A stretch of 64,000 nt of DNA from Aliidiomarina quisquiliarum (GTDB taxonomy: Bacteria > Pseudomonadota > Gammaproteobacteria > Enterobacterales > Alteromonadaceae), in NCBI RefSeq assembly GCF_023922585.1, contig NZ_JAMFTN010000053.1, positions 62,001 to 126,000 of the forward strand, written 5' to 3'. Positions within the stretch are counted from its first letter, which is position 1. Each line of letters opens with the position of its first letter. The position numbers and the translations under genes are program-made. Of this stretch, positions 27,272-36,936 are shown one piece after another. The notes under the pieces are model-generated. The model ran no database searches. It was not told the origin of the DNA and saw only the letters and a program-made list of their open reading frames with translations.

Positions 27272-28441
27272 CTATAAAGCCGCAGTTAATATTTCCCGAC
27301 TCACCGCTAAGGTTACATCGCGGCTTTCACCTAAGGCGACCATTTTATGGCGTTCTAACTGGTTAATAACAGCAGCAATGGCTTCATCGCCTAAGTTGTA
27401 GTTTTGTAACCGAGTTGGGGCGCCTACATCAATAAAGAACTGTTCAGTTTTAACAATGGCTGCTTCAATTCGGTCGTCGTCGGTACCCTCATGGTTTGCT
27501 GCAGTAATATTCCAAACTCGCTCAGCGTATTGCAAAAGCTTTTCGTGTTTAGCTTGCTTACGAACACGCAAGTTGGCTGGCAAAACGACAGCTAAAGTTT
27601 GCGCGTGATCTAAGCCGTATAGTGCGGTTAGTTCGTGACCTATCATGTGGGTAGACCAGTCTTGCGGTACGCCATTACCAATTAATCCATTTAAGGCCAT
27701 GGTGGCGCACCACATTATGTTTGCCCGCAATTCATAGTTGTCTGGCTGCGCAAGGGCTTTAGGGCCAGTGGCAATAATAGACTGTAAAATACCTTCAGCG
27801 AGACGGTCTTGTAAGTCGGCACCCACTGGGTAAGTAAGGTATTGCTCAATAACATGTACAAAGGGGTCAACAATACCGTTGGTTAGCTGGCGCGTAGGTA
27901 AAGTTAATGTGGTTGTGGGGTCAAGCACAGAAAACTGTGGGTAACATAATGGGTTGCCAAAGGGCATTTTAGCTTTAATTTCAGAGCGGTTTACTACCGA
28001 GCCGGAATTCATTTCCGACCCTGTGGCCGGTAAAGTTAAAATACTACCAAAAGGCAAAGCTTGTTCAATATTACGCCCACCTTTTAGTAATATGTCCCAA
28101 CGGTCGCCTTCGAAACACGCCGCAGCAGCGATAAATTTAGTACCGTCGATAACTGAACCACCGCCAGCAGCAAGCAAGAAATCAATATTGTCTTGCTTGG
28201 CTTGGTCGGCTGCTTTACATAAGGTGGTGTATTCTGGGTTTGCTTCAACGCCGCTGAATTCGCTCACAATGCGGTCGCCTAAGGCGGCAATAATTTGGTC
28301 GTACACGCCATTGTTTTTAATGCTGCCACCGCCATACACCAACATAATGCGTGCCTCAGTGGGAATAGCGGTGGCAATGGCGGCTATTTGGCCATCACCA
28401 AATAAAATACGGGTTGGGTTTTGATAACTAAAGTTTTTCAT
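27272..28441 (-). CDS. yqhD: NADPH-dependent iron-family alcohol dehydrogenase YqhD
   Basis: 389 residues, closely similar to E. coli YqhD along its length. It has the cofactor loop YGGGSIK and AAGGGSVIDGTKF, and ATGSEMNSGSV. The metal ligands are an Asp and three His (DPFVHVIEQ, GHELTALYGLDHAQ). YqhD reduces short aldehydes formed by lipid peroxidation and glycolysis by-products. AGGA precedes the ATG. Confidence 0.94.
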   Translation of the reverse strand: MKNFSYQNPTRILFGDGQIAAIATAIPTEARIMLVYGGGSIKNNGVYDQIIAALGDRIVSEFSGVEANPEYTTLCKAADQAKQDNIDFLLAAGGGSVIDGTKFIAAAACFEGDRWDILLKGGRNIEQALPFGSILTLPATGSEMNSGSVVNRSEIKAKMPFGNPLCYPQFSVLDPTTTLTLPTRQLTNGIVDPFVHVIEQYLTYPVGADLQDRLAEGILQSIIATGPKALAQPDNYELRANIMWCATMALNGLIGNGVPQDWSTHMIGHELTALYGLDHAQTLAVVLPANLRVRKQAKHEKLLQYAERVWNITAANHEGTDDDRIEAAIVKTEQFFIDVGAPTRLQNYNLGDEAIAAVINQLERHKMVALGESRDVTLAVSREILTAAL

Positions 28442-28516
28442 AAACAGATTTTCCTGTTACTGCACAATACAAAGAGAGTAACACAGAGTACGGCTTGGCT
28501 CAGATCAGGATCACAT

Positions 28517-28972
28517 TCAGCGGGTGGCAAAGCTAAATTGCATACGATAACCGTCTTGTCCGTCTGCATAGTAAGCAGGTAGTAGGTCAACCACCTCAAA
28601 GCCAAGGCGCAAATACAACTGATACGCAACCTGGTTGGTTACACTAACTTCAAGCCTGACCCCAGCGGCGCCACTAAGTAAAGCACGTTCAATAATATGT
28701 TCCATGAGAATGCGGGAAAGGCCTTGCCCCCGACAGCTTGGGTCGACCGCCACGGAATAAACTCGCCACCAAGCACTGTTGTTACGAGTTAAAATTAAAA
28801 TGTAAGCTTGTAATTGGTGTTCTTGAAACAGCCCTAGTACCAATGCACTAGGGCTATTAATAAGCCGCCGAAAAGAACGGCGGCCAAGGTGGTCGGTGAG
28901 AAAACATTTGTTTTCTAACTGCACTAAAGCGTCTACATCTGCAAGCGTAGCAGGGCGAATGTTTTGCACCAT
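28517..28972 (-). CDS. GNAT-family N-acetyltransferase (RimI-like)
   Basis: 151 residues with the GNAT core: VAVDPSCRGQGLSRILM is motif A with the acetyl-CoA loop (RGQGxS), followed by a helix with the conserved NQVAYQLYLRLGF. Its start overlaps the stop of the upstream RimK-like gene (TAATG), so the two are translationally coupled and likely work on the same substrate. The acceptor is unknown. Confidence 0.85.
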   Translation of the reverse strand: MVQNIRPATLADVDALVQLENKCFLTDHLGRRSFRRLINSPSALVLGLFQEHQLQAYILILTRNNSAWWRVYSVAVDPSCRGQGLSRILMEHIIERALLSGAAGVRLEVSVTNQVAYQLYLRLGFEVVDLLPAYYADGQDGYRMQFSFATR

Positions 28973-30435
28973 TAGGCTTCCAAACGACGTTCAAAGTCGC
29001 TCATAATAATGCGGTATAACTCGTCGCCTAAGTATAAGTCTTCCACGTCGCTTTCTATCGACGGGTTATCATTAATTTCAATAATAACTGGGCCACGGGC
29101 GGTTTCTTTAATGTCAACGCCATATAAACCGTCACCAATAAGTTTGGTGGCTTGCAAGGCAATTTTCACCACGTCTTTTGGCACTTGGTGAACGCCCATA
29201 CACTCGTAAGAGCCACTTTTATTGCGGCCCCCTTCAGCATGATTATAAATTTGCCAATGGTTGCGAGCCATAAAGTACTTACAAGCGTAAATGGCGCGGT
29301 TATTCAGTACCCCAATGCGCCAGTCGAAATCGGTAGGTAGCCACTCTTGCACTAATAAAATACTCGAGGTTTCGAATAATTTAGCGGCAACCTTACGAAG
29401 CTCTTCTTCACTACGAGCTTTTTCAACACCTATAGAAAAAGAGCCGTCAGGAATTTTTAAAACCAAGGGATAGCCAAAACGTTCGCCAATAGCGGCATAG
29501 TCAATTGACTCGCTACTTACTAATAACTCTGACTGCGGTTGCGGCACTTTATTTTTAACTAATAATTCATTTAAAAACACTTTGTTAGCGCAGCGTAAAA
29601 TTGCATCTGGGTGATCAATTACCACCATGCCATTGGCTTCTGCTTTTTTGGCGAAATGGTAAGTGTGGTGGTTAATACGGGTGGTTTCACGAATAAACAA
29701 GGCATCGAATTCTAGCAAGCGACCAAAGTCTTCTTGTGTAATTAGTTCTGCTTCAATGTCGTGTTCTTTCGCTGCGCGAATAAATTTCTGCAGCGCTTTT
29801 TTGTCGCTGGTTGGAATTTTTTCATTCGGATCGTGTAATATGGCTAAATCGTACCGATAGCCTTTACGAGCACGGCTTTTACGCCATACTTTTTTACTAA
29901 AGCCTTCGAGTGCGTCGCCAAATAAATTTTGTTCCGCATCATTGAGATCCGAAAGCGGCCGATTACGTAATGCACTTATAAACCAGCGACCTTCGCGTTT
30001 AAACTCCACTTCCAAAATAGGGCAGGGGTAGGTTTCAAACACTTCGCGGGCCAGTTGTTGTAATTCAGGCTCTTGGCAGCGGCCAAAACAAATTAACAAC
30101 ACTACGTGGTCGGGCTGTACAGATTGGTTAGCGCTTACATACTTATTAAGTTGTTTGCTCAGGTCTTTCAGAAACAACTGATAGCGCGACAAGTTAGCCA
30201 AGTCGTTAATAGCCGACACCGGGGGTAGCGAGCGTTGCCCACGTGCTTGTGCCAGCAAACTGACATAGTAACCACTGGAAAGGTAGCTTAAGTCGTTACA
30301 TAAATTAATAATTGGGCCACGATGTTTGCTGCCCGATTCGGTAATATAATCGGTAGCACTAATAATGGCTTGGCTCGGGTGGTATGGTTGCCAGTCGGCG
30401 AGGTTATCGAGGATAACCAAAGGTGCATTTTGCAT
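28972..30435 (-). CDS. RimK-like ATP-grasp ligase with RLAN N-terminal domain
   Basis: 487 residues. The first 200 form the RimK-like ATP-grasp N-terminal-associated domain, and the remainder an ATP-grasp fold (YPLVLKIPDGSFSIGV, an EWLPTDFDWRIGVL strand, then EINDNPSIE with the Mg-binding Glu and Asn). Such enzymes ligate amino acids to carboxylates. It forms a coupled two-gene unit with the GNAT downstream. The substrate is not known; peptide tailoring or protein modification are possible. It is divergent from hemH. Confidence 0.85.
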   Translation of the reverse strand: MQNAPLVILDNLADWQPYHPSQAIISATDYITESGSKHRGPIINLCNDLSYLSSGYYVSLLAQARGQRSLPPVSAINDLANLSRYQLFLKDLSKQLNKYVSANQSVQPDHVVLLICFGRCQEPELQQLAREVFETYPCPILEVEFKREGRWFISALRNRPLSDLNDAEQNLFGDALEGFSKKVWRKSRARKGYRYDLAILHDPNEKIPTSDKKALQKFIRAAKEHDIEAELITQEDFGRLLEFDALFIRETTRINHHTYHFAKKAEANGMVVIDHPDAILRCANKVFLNELLVKNKVPQPQSELLVSSESIDYAAIGERFGYPLVLKIPDGSFSIGVEKARSEEELRKVAAKLFETSSILLVQEWLPTDFDWRIGVLNNRAIYACKYFMARNHWQIYNHAEGGRNKSGSYECMGVHQVPKDVVKIALQATKLIGDGLYGVDIKETARGPVIIEINDNPSIESDVEDLYLGDELYRIIMSDFERRLEA

Positions 30436-30544
30436 CGTTTCTCTCTAGTTTAAAAACTGCTATTGCAGTGGCGCCGTTATCGCTTAAAACGGCGTATTGC
30501 GCAAGTGATTTAATGTTATTTTACTTACTTAAAGGTAGCTGAAA

Positions 30545-31627
30545 ATGAAGTATAAGGGTAGACCAAACTTTGCACATGGTGAACGCGGTAAAGTGGGCGT
30601 ATTATTGCTCAATTTAGGAACTCCAGATGCGCCCACTACGTCTGCCTTACGTCGCTACCTAGGCGAATTTTTAGCCGACCCACGGGTGGTTGAGGTGCCA
30701 CGCATCTTATGGCGTATTATTTTACATGGGGTAATTTTACGTATTCGCCCTGCGCGCTCGGCCAAGGCTTATAAAACCGTTTGGACAAAGCAAGGCTCTC
30801 CGCTTTTATTCCATACTCAAAACCAAGCTAAGGGCGTTGCTGAAGCGCTGCAAAAAAAGTGGGGCGATGACTTAGAGGTTGAGTTTGGTATGCGTTATGG
30901 TAATCCTTCCGTAGCCAAGGGCATTGAGGCACTTATTCATAAAGGCGTGCGCAAACTATTAGTGTTGCCGTTGTACCCGCAATATTCAGGCTCTACCAGT
31001 GCCTCTACCTTCGACGCGGTGGCACAAGACTTTATGCAACGCCGTTGGTTACCCGACTTTCGTTTTATTAGTCATTACCATGATAACGCAGGTTATATTA
31101 AAGCTGTGGCACAAAGTATTCGTGACTACCAGCAACAACATGGAACGCCCGACAAGTTAGTGTTTTCGTACCATGGAGTGCCGAAAAGTTACTTAACAAA
31201 AGGCGACCCCTACCATTGCGAGTGCTATAAAACCACGCGGCTTGTTGCAGAACAGCTGGGTTTAGAAAAAGATGCTTATATAACTACTTTCCAATCGCGT
31301 TTTGGTCGCGAAGAATGGTTGCAGCCGTATACCGACAAAACCTTGCAGGCCTTGCCTGCTCAAGGGGTAAAGTCGTTGCAAGTAGTATGTCCAGGCTTTG
31401 CCGCCGACTGTTTAGAAACCATTGAAGAAATAGATGTAGAAAACCGAGATTACTTTATGGCTGCTGGTGGCGAGCGGTTTGACTATATACCATGCTTAAA
31501 TGCAACGGACATTCATATTCAGGCACTAACAGCTTTAATTGAAGAAAACTTGCAAGGTTGGGCCGCAGAAACAAAGGCCAGCGCTGAAGCCAGTAAAGCA
31601 GAAGCTGACCGGCTTAAAAGCCAATGA
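30545..31627 (+). CDS. hemH: Ferrochelatase HemH
   Basis: 360 residues; inserts Fe2+ into protoporphyrin IX in the last step of haem synthesis. The catalytic His is in FSYHGVP and the acidic site in FAADCLETIEEI. LLNLGTPDAP is the N-terminal family block. The C-terminal 20 residues are Ala/Lys-rich and probably disordered. TIGR03546 and TIGR03545 genes follow. Confidence 0.97.
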   Translation: MKYKGRPNFAHGERGKVGVLLLNLGTPDAPTTSALRRYLGEFLADPRVVEVPRILWRIILHGVILRIRPARSAKAYKTVWTKQGSPLLFHTQNQAKGVAEALQKKWGDDLEVEFGMRYGNPSVAKGIEALIHKGVRKLLVLPLYPQYSGSTSASTFDAVAQDFMQRRWLPDFRFISHYHDNAGYIKAVAQSIRDYQQQHGTPDKLVFSYHGVPKSYLTKGDPYHCECYKTTRLVAEQLGLEKDAYITTFQSRFGREEWLQPYTDKTLQALPAQGVKSLQVVCPGFAADCLETIEEIDVENRDYFMAAGGERFDYIPCLNATDIHIQALTALIEENLQGWAAETKASAEASKAEADRLKSQ

Positions 31628-31644
31628 GTTAAAAGGAGTGCCCT

Positions 31645-32172
31645 GTGTTAGCCACATTAGCTAAATTATTAAAAGTGTTAAATTCAGAAACCAGCCCTTG
31701 GTCTTTAGCCTGGGGAATAAGCCTTGGCATGGTTTTGGGCCTAACACCCTTATTCAGCCTACATAATTTATTGGTTCTATTTGCAGTGTTAGCACTTCGC
31801 ATTAACCTAAGCTTCTTCTTAATTAGCTTTACAGTTTGCTCGGGGCTAGCCTACCTACTCGACCCTGCCTTTAATTATGCGGGTGAGTTGTTGCTTACTT
31901 CGCCAAAATTACTTACGACTTGGCAGGCACTGTACGACCTGCCGCTCGCTCGGTTAGCTCAGTTTAACCATACAATTACTTTAGGAAGTGTGGCGGTTGC
32001 CTTGGTATTGTTGTTCCCGGTGTTAGTAATGGCACATTTTATAATTATTAATTATCGAACTCGCATTCAAATACGTATATCGCGGCTACCTATTGTAAAT
32101 ATTATTAAAGGCACTAAGTTTTGGTCGCTGTACCAAAAAGCCAGTCAAGTAAAAAAAGGGCTTAGCTCATGA
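31645..32172 (+). CDS. TIGR03546-family (DUF2062-like) membrane protein
   Basis: 175 residues from GTG 31645 with AAAAGGAG nearby. Several hydrophobic helices are visible: WGISLGMVLGLTPLFSLHNL, then a second pair around residues 45-65 and 110-130. This family regularly lies beside TIGR03545 proteins, as here. Its stop overlaps the next start (ATGA), so the two are coupled. Role unknown. Confidence 0.82.
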   Translation: MLATLAKLLKVLNSETSPWSLAWGISLGMVLGLTPLFSLHNLLVLFAVLALRINLSFFLISFTVCSGLAYLLDPAFNYAGELLLTSPKLLTTWQALYDLPLARLAQFNHTITLGSVAVALVLLFPVLVMAHFIIINYRTRIQIRISRLPIVNIIKGTKFWSLYQKASQVKKGLSS

Positions 32173-33932
32173 TGCGCATAATACGTTGGCCTGGGGTAGT
32201 CGGTTTTTTCGTTTTAGTTGTTGTAGTGATCGTATTTTTTGCTTTATTTCTCGACAATTTAGTGCGGGCGGGGCTTAGCTCTGCTTTAACCCGAACGAAC
32301 CGGGCGGAAGTTAATATTGAACAAGTGGAACTGCGTTGGTCGCCGTTTGCTGTTGACATTAAAAACTTACAAATGACTAACCCTGAAAAGCCAACCCACA
32401 ACCGTTTTGCGGCAAATTCGTTACGAGCGGAAGTACGCTTTTGGGAATTGCTAATAGGCAAAATTCATGTAGAAGAGCTTACTGCCACGGGCGTTCAAAT
32501 TGACCATGAACGAGCACAGCCAGGTAAAGTATTAGCAGCAGCCGAGCCTCGAGAAAAAATAGCTGTACGAGATCGCTTAGCCGAATTTAATATTGAGTTG
32601 CCTACGGCAAAATCATTTTTAGAAGGAGCAAATATTGCGACGCCTGCACTGGTTAAAGAGGCAGAAGAAAAATTTAATCAGCGTGAACAACTTTTTAGTG
32701 AAGCGCGGAAAAACTTGCCCAAACAAGAGGCGCTAGATAATTACCAAGCACGAATTGAAGCCATTATTGATTCAAAGCCTCGTACGCCCAGAGACTTGCT
32801 AGCCGCCCGAGAAGAACTAAATAATATTAAGCAAGAGTTGCGCGCAGAAAAAGAGCGGGTTGACGCATTTTTAGCGGTTAGTGAAAGTATAGTAAAAGAC
32901 ACGAAGCAAGATATTGATGAAGTAAAAGCAACCTATCAAGCGGATCTTGATCGGGCTCGTGCCTTATTTAGCTTTGATACCGAATCGCTAACTGAATTAA
33001 GTGGCATTATGTTCGGTGCGCAGGTAGAGCAGTGGGCCGGTTATGCATTGATGGCTTTCGACCTAATTGCGCCCTTGTTAGAAAACGCCAAGGAAAATGA
33101 AGCTACAACACCAAGCCGTTGGCAAGGTCGCTATGTGGATTTTGACACCCACAGTTCGCCGACACTTTGGGTAAAGCAAGCGCAATTAAGTATGCAGTTA
33201 GAAGAGCTTGAGTTCGGTTTAGCAATGCAAAATATAACCTGGCAGCACGAGCGTATAAACACTCCGACCGAATTTCAGCTAACCACTAACAATGCCCCAG
33301 GTTGGGAGCAATTTAACTTTAATGGCGACTTGTTTATTAATAACTTAGGTCAAGTGCGGGGCAAGCAACAATGGCAACTTGCCGGTGTGCAATTACATGA
33401 CCTCGAGCTTATTGGCAGCAGCAGTTTAAGCACCGCAATAACCACAGCGCTACTTAATAGTGTCGGCTCACTGGTTATCAATAATGGTGACATTACAGGG
33501 CAAGGGGATTTGCACTTTACTGACACCGATTTTAGCGTCACAGGCGAAGGAAGGGTGCCGCAGTATTTTGGCCAAGCGCTAAGCAGGGTGAATACCTTTG
33601 AACTTAACCTTGGTCTTTCTGGCAGGTTTAGCAGCCCGAAGTTTCAGCTTCGCTCCGACCTTGATCAGCAGTTAGGCACGCAACTTAACGCTATCTTAAG
33701 CACTGAAGTAGAGTCACGGTTAGCCGAGGTGCGTACATCTTTAACCTCCGACTCTAATGGTTTTATGAGCAAAGCAGAGCCTTGGTTAGTTCAAGCTGAA
33801 GCGTTGCACGGGCAAGGGAAAAGCCTTGAAGAAGGCTTTGCCGAGCTGCTAAAGGCCGAAGTAGACAATTTAATTGAATCGGAAAGTGAACGTTTGCTTG
33901 ATAGGCTGAAAAAAAAGCTGGGTAATAATTAG
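32169..33932 (+). CDS. TIGR03545-family envelope protein
   Basis: 587 residues: an N-terminal membrane anchor (VVGFFVLVVVVIVFFALFL), then an AsmA-like beta-rich segment (VEQVELRWSPFAVDIKNL-type), a Glu/Lys-rich helical middle (about 150-270, coiled-coil-like) and a second beta-rich region. The architecture resembles AsmA-type proteins that handle lipids across the periplasm; this comparison is by look only. It forms a translational pair with the TIGR03546 gene. Its last four bases overlap the convergent UPF0126 gene. Confidence 0.8.
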   Translation: MMRIIRWPGVVGFFVLVVVVIVFFALFLDNLVRAGLSSALTRTNRAEVNIEQVELRWSPFAVDIKNLQMTNPEKPTHNRFAANSLRAEVRFWELLIGKIHVEELTATGVQIDHERAQPGKVLAAAEPREKIAVRDRLAEFNIELPTAKSFLEGANIATPALVKEAEEKFNQREQLFSEARKNLPKQEALDNYQARIEAIIDSKPRTPRDLLAAREELNNIKQELRAEKERVDAFLAVSESIVKDTKQDIDEVKATYQADLDRARALFSFDTESLTELSGIMFGAQVEQWAGYALMAFDLIAPLLENAKENEATTPSRWQGRYVDFDTHSSPTLWVKQAQLSMQLEELEFGLAMQNITWQHERINTPTEFQLTTNNAPGWEQFNFNGDLFINNLGQVRGKQQWQLAGVQLHDLELIGSSSLSTAITTALLNSVGSLVINNGDITGQGDLHFTDTDFSVTGEGRVPQYFGQALSRVNTFELNLGLSGRFSSPKFQLRSDLDQQLGTQLNAILSTEVESRLAEVRTSLTSDSNGFMSKAEPWLVQAEALHGQGKSLEEGFAELLKAEVDNLIESESERLLDRLKKKLGNN

Positions 33933-34537
33933 ATCTTTTTCTTTTTTAATACGGGCAAAGACCACTGGAAACGAATAGCGGCAAATCTTAAGCAGGTGGT
34001 GGTCATTATAGATACCAGCAAAGCTACTTGCTCATGCCACGGATAAATTAATACAAATACAATTCCGCCAGCAATAGTGGTGGTTGCGTAGAGATCTTTT
34101 TTCAATATCATAGGTATATCACGGGCCAAAACGTCGCGTAACATGCCACCGAACACGGCGGTCATGGTGCCCATAATAACTGCTATAACGGGACTAAGTT
34201 CGAGTTGAAGCGCTTTTTCTGCGCCTATTACGGTAAAAATGGCAAGCCCAAGCGCGTCGGCATACAGTAACTGATTCAGTGGAATATAGGCTTTAAAGCG
34301 CAGCCAAACAGCGGTGAAAATGATGGCAGCGAATATGGCCGCAAAATACACTGGGTCGTATACCCAGAATACGGGCTGGTGTAGAATCAAATCGCGGGTG
34401 GTACCACCACCTATAGCGGTAACGGAAGCAAGCACAATAGCGCCAAAACCGTCCATTTCTTTTCGAAATGCCAATAACGTACCGGCAACGGCAAAAACCG
34501 CTACTCCGGCTAAGTCTGCAAAATAAAACCAACTCAT
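33929..34537 (-). CDS. UPF0126/TRIC-like membrane protein (YicG/YadS family)
   Basis: 202 residues with seven hydrophobic segments, and two homologous halves each with the UPF0126 motif (VTAIGGGTTRDLIL and MTAVFGGMLRDVLA). Members have been linked to TRIC-type cation channels and, in Vibrio, to glycine uptake; this copy's substrate is unknown. It runs convergent to the TIGR03545 gene, with stops overlapping. Confidence 0.88.
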   Translation of the reverse strand: MSWFYFADLAGVAVFAVAGTLLAFRKEMDGFGAIVLASVTAIGGGTTRDLILHQPVFWVYDPVYFAAIFAAIIFTAVWLRFKAYIPLNQLLYADALGLAIFTVIGAEKALQLELSPVIAVIMGTMTAVFGGMLRDVLARDIPMILKKDLYATTTIAGGIVFVLIYPWHEQVALLVSIMTTTCLRFAAIRFQWSLPVLKKKKI

Positions 34538-34718
34538 ACCATTGAACTCCAGTGAAATCGTACAAATGTAACAAAGAATGCGGTCGGTATCATTTCGCTT
34601 ATCGGCCTGTTCAGTTACAATACAGCGTTTATTTTATCCTGAGCCACAACAGAAATCTTCGCTTTCGAAGAAAAACATAGAATTTTAATGGCTTACAATA
34701 CATACAAGAGGAAGTGTC

Positions 34719-35051
34719 ATGGACTTTTTTATTGCAAACGCATACGCCCAAGCAGGCGGTCAAGAAAGCAACCCAATGTCGTTAATTATTATGTTGCTGG
34801 TGTTTGGCCTTATTTTTTACTTCATGATTTTTCGTCCGCAGTCAAAGCGTATGAAAGAACATAAAAACTTAATTTCTTCACTAAGCAAAGGCGACGAAGT
34901 GCTTATGCAAGGTGGATTTATTGGCAAAATCGAAAAAATTGATGCAGAAAGCGACATGATGGTTATTTACTTAACCGACACAGTTGCCATTACTGTACAA
35001 AAAAGTGCTGTAACTACAGTGCTACCTAAAGGGTCGATGAAAGCCCTATAA
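34719..35051 (+). CDS. yajC: Sec translocon accessory subunit YajC
   Basis: 110 residues with a single membrane helix (SLIIMLLVFGLIFYFMIFRP) and the typical RPQSKRMKEH segment after it. YajC associates with SecDF-YidC. It begins the yajC-secD-secF operon, 23 bases before secD. Confidence 0.96.
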   Translation: MDFFIANAYAQAGGQESNPMSLIIMLLVFGLIFYFMIFRPQSKRMKEHKNLISSLSKGDEVLMQGGFIGKIEKIDAESDMMVIYLTDTVAITVQKSAVTTVLPKGSMKAL

Positions 35052-35074
35052 ACTGAAGTAGAAAGGAAAGGCCT

Positions 35075-36925
35075 GTGTTAAACAGATACCCCTTGTGGAA
35101 AAATCTGGTAATTTTGGGTGTAGTGCTTTTTTGCGCTCTATACGCGTTACCAAACATTTATGGTGAAGACCATGCGGTACAGGTTTCTGCAACCCGTGGT
35201 GGAGCAATAACAACGCAAACCTTGCAGCAAGTTGAAACGGCATTGCAAACGGCTGAAATTAAGCCTCGTGGCGTGACTATGGCAGACAATCAAATATTGA
35301 TCCGATTAGACTCCGACGAGCAGCAACTTGCCGCCCGAGAAACCTTAATGCGGGCGTTAGGTAATCAGTACATTGTGGCGTTAAACCTAGCTGCTGCAAC
35401 TCCAAGTTGGCTTGAAAAAATTGGCGGTAACCCACTTAAACTTGGGCTCGACTTACGTGGTGGTGTGCACTTTTTAATGGAAGTGGACATGGACGAAGCA
35501 TTGAATAAAATGCGCGACCAAATGGTAACTACAGTACGTGATCGTTTGCTCGAAGAACGGGTACGTTACTTAAGCGTGAATGAAAGTGAAGGCACCATAG
35601 TTGTGCAGTTACGCACCCAAGAAGACTACCAACGCGCAGTCAGCTTGTTGCGTAATCAATACCAAGGCTATACCACCGAGTTACAAGCCAGCACACAAAC
35701 ACTTCGTTTAGTGATGACAGAGGCACAGCTACAAGAAATACGTGCTAATGCCATAGAACAGAACATTACTATATTGCGTAACCGAGTCGACGAACTTGGT
35801 GTTGCCGAGCCGCTGATTCAACGTCAAGGGCAAGACCGTATAGTGGTTGAATTACCAGGCGTACAAGATACTGCTCGGGCAAAAGAAATTCTTGGTGCAA
35901 CGGCAACACTTGAATTCCGTTTTGTGGACACCAAAAATGATTTGCGCGACGCTTTAGAAGGTCGAGTGCCCTTCGGTAGCAAGCTTTATAACCAACGCGA
36001 CGGCGGCCAAGTATTAGCCGAAGGGCGGGTTATTTTAACCGGTGACCATATTGTGAATGCGTCGACCAGTTACGACGAAAATGGCCGACCGCAAGTTAAT
36101 ATCAACCTTGACTCGGCGGGTGGGCGCTTAATGAGCCAAGCCACGGCAAATCGCATTGGCGACCCCATGGCAACGGTATTTATTGAGTTTGTTGCCACCG
36201 GCGAGAAAACAGCAGAGGGGCGCATTGCCTTCGACCGAATTGAAGAAGTAGTAAGTGTTGCTACTATTCAAGCGCGGTTAGGCAGTAGCTTCCGTATTAC
36301 CGGAGTAGGTGGCATTCAAGAAGCGCAAAACTTAGCGTTACTATTACGGGCTGGTGCGTTAATTGCCCCAATCCAAATAGTAGAAGAGCGTACCGTTGGG
36401 CCTAGCTTAGGTGCCGATAACGTTGCTGCAGGTTTAACGGCTATTCTTGCAGGCTTTGTTTTAGTGCTGTTATTTATGGGCATTTACTATCGGAAGTTTG
36501 GCTGGGTAGCAAACTTAGCGCTGTTAACCAACTTAGTTATGATCGTGGGCATTATGTCGATGATTCCAGGTGCTACCTTAACTATGCCTGGTATGGCGGG
36601 TATTCTGTTAACCGTAGGTATGGCCGTAGACGCGAACGTAATTATATTTGAGCGTATACGTGAAGAGTACAAAGCCGGGCGTAGTCCACAACAAGCAATT
36701 GCTCGCGGTTATGAAAATGCCATGAGTACTATTGCCGACGCCAATATCACTACGCTCATTACTGCGCTGATATTGTTCGCAGTAGGTACGGGCTCGATCA
36801 AAGGCTTTGCGGTTACCTTAGGCATTGGTATTGCAACGTCTATGTTCACAGCAATTACAGGCACACGTGCGGTGATTAACCTCACCTGGGGACGCCAAAA
36901 GCGTCTGACCAAGCTGTCGATCTAG
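35075..36925 (+). CDS. secD: Protein translocase subunit SecD
   Basis: 616 residues from GTG 35075 with AGGAAAGG upstream. One N-terminal helix is followed by a large periplasmic domain (GLDLRGGVHFLMEVD is the family block) and a C-terminal membrane bundle (GMAVDANVIIFERIREE is the conserved helix 4). With SecF it uses the proton or sodium motive force to complete protein export. Confidence 0.98.
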   Translation: MLNRYPLWKNLVILGVVLFCALYALPNIYGEDHAVQVSATRGGAITTQTLQQVETALQTAEIKPRGVTMADNQILIRLDSDEQQLAARETLMRALGNQYIVALNLAAATPSWLEKIGGNPLKLGLDLRGGVHFLMEVDMDEALNKMRDQMVTTVRDRLLEERVRYLSVNESEGTIVVQLRTQEDYQRAVSLLRNQYQGYTTELQASTQTLRLVMTEAQLQEIRANAIEQNITILRNRVDELGVAEPLIQRQGQDRIVVELPGVQDTARAKEILGATATLEFRFVDTKNDLRDALEGRVPFGSKLYNQRDGGQVLAEGRVILTGDHIVNASTSYDENGRPQVNINLDSAGGRLMSQATANRIGDPMATVFIEFVATGEKTAEGRIAFDRIEEVVSVATIQARLGSSFRITGVGGIQEAQNLALLLRAGALIAPIQIVEERTVGPSLGADNVAAGLTAILAGFVLVLLFMGIYYRKFGWVANLALLTNLVMIVGIMSMIPGATLTMPGMAGILLTVGMAVDANVIIFERIREEYKAGRSPQQAIARGYENAMSTIADANITTLITALILFAVGTGSIKGFAVTLGIGIATSMFTAITGTRAVINLTWGRQKRLTKLSI

Positions 36926-36936
36926 GAGAGGCGAGT

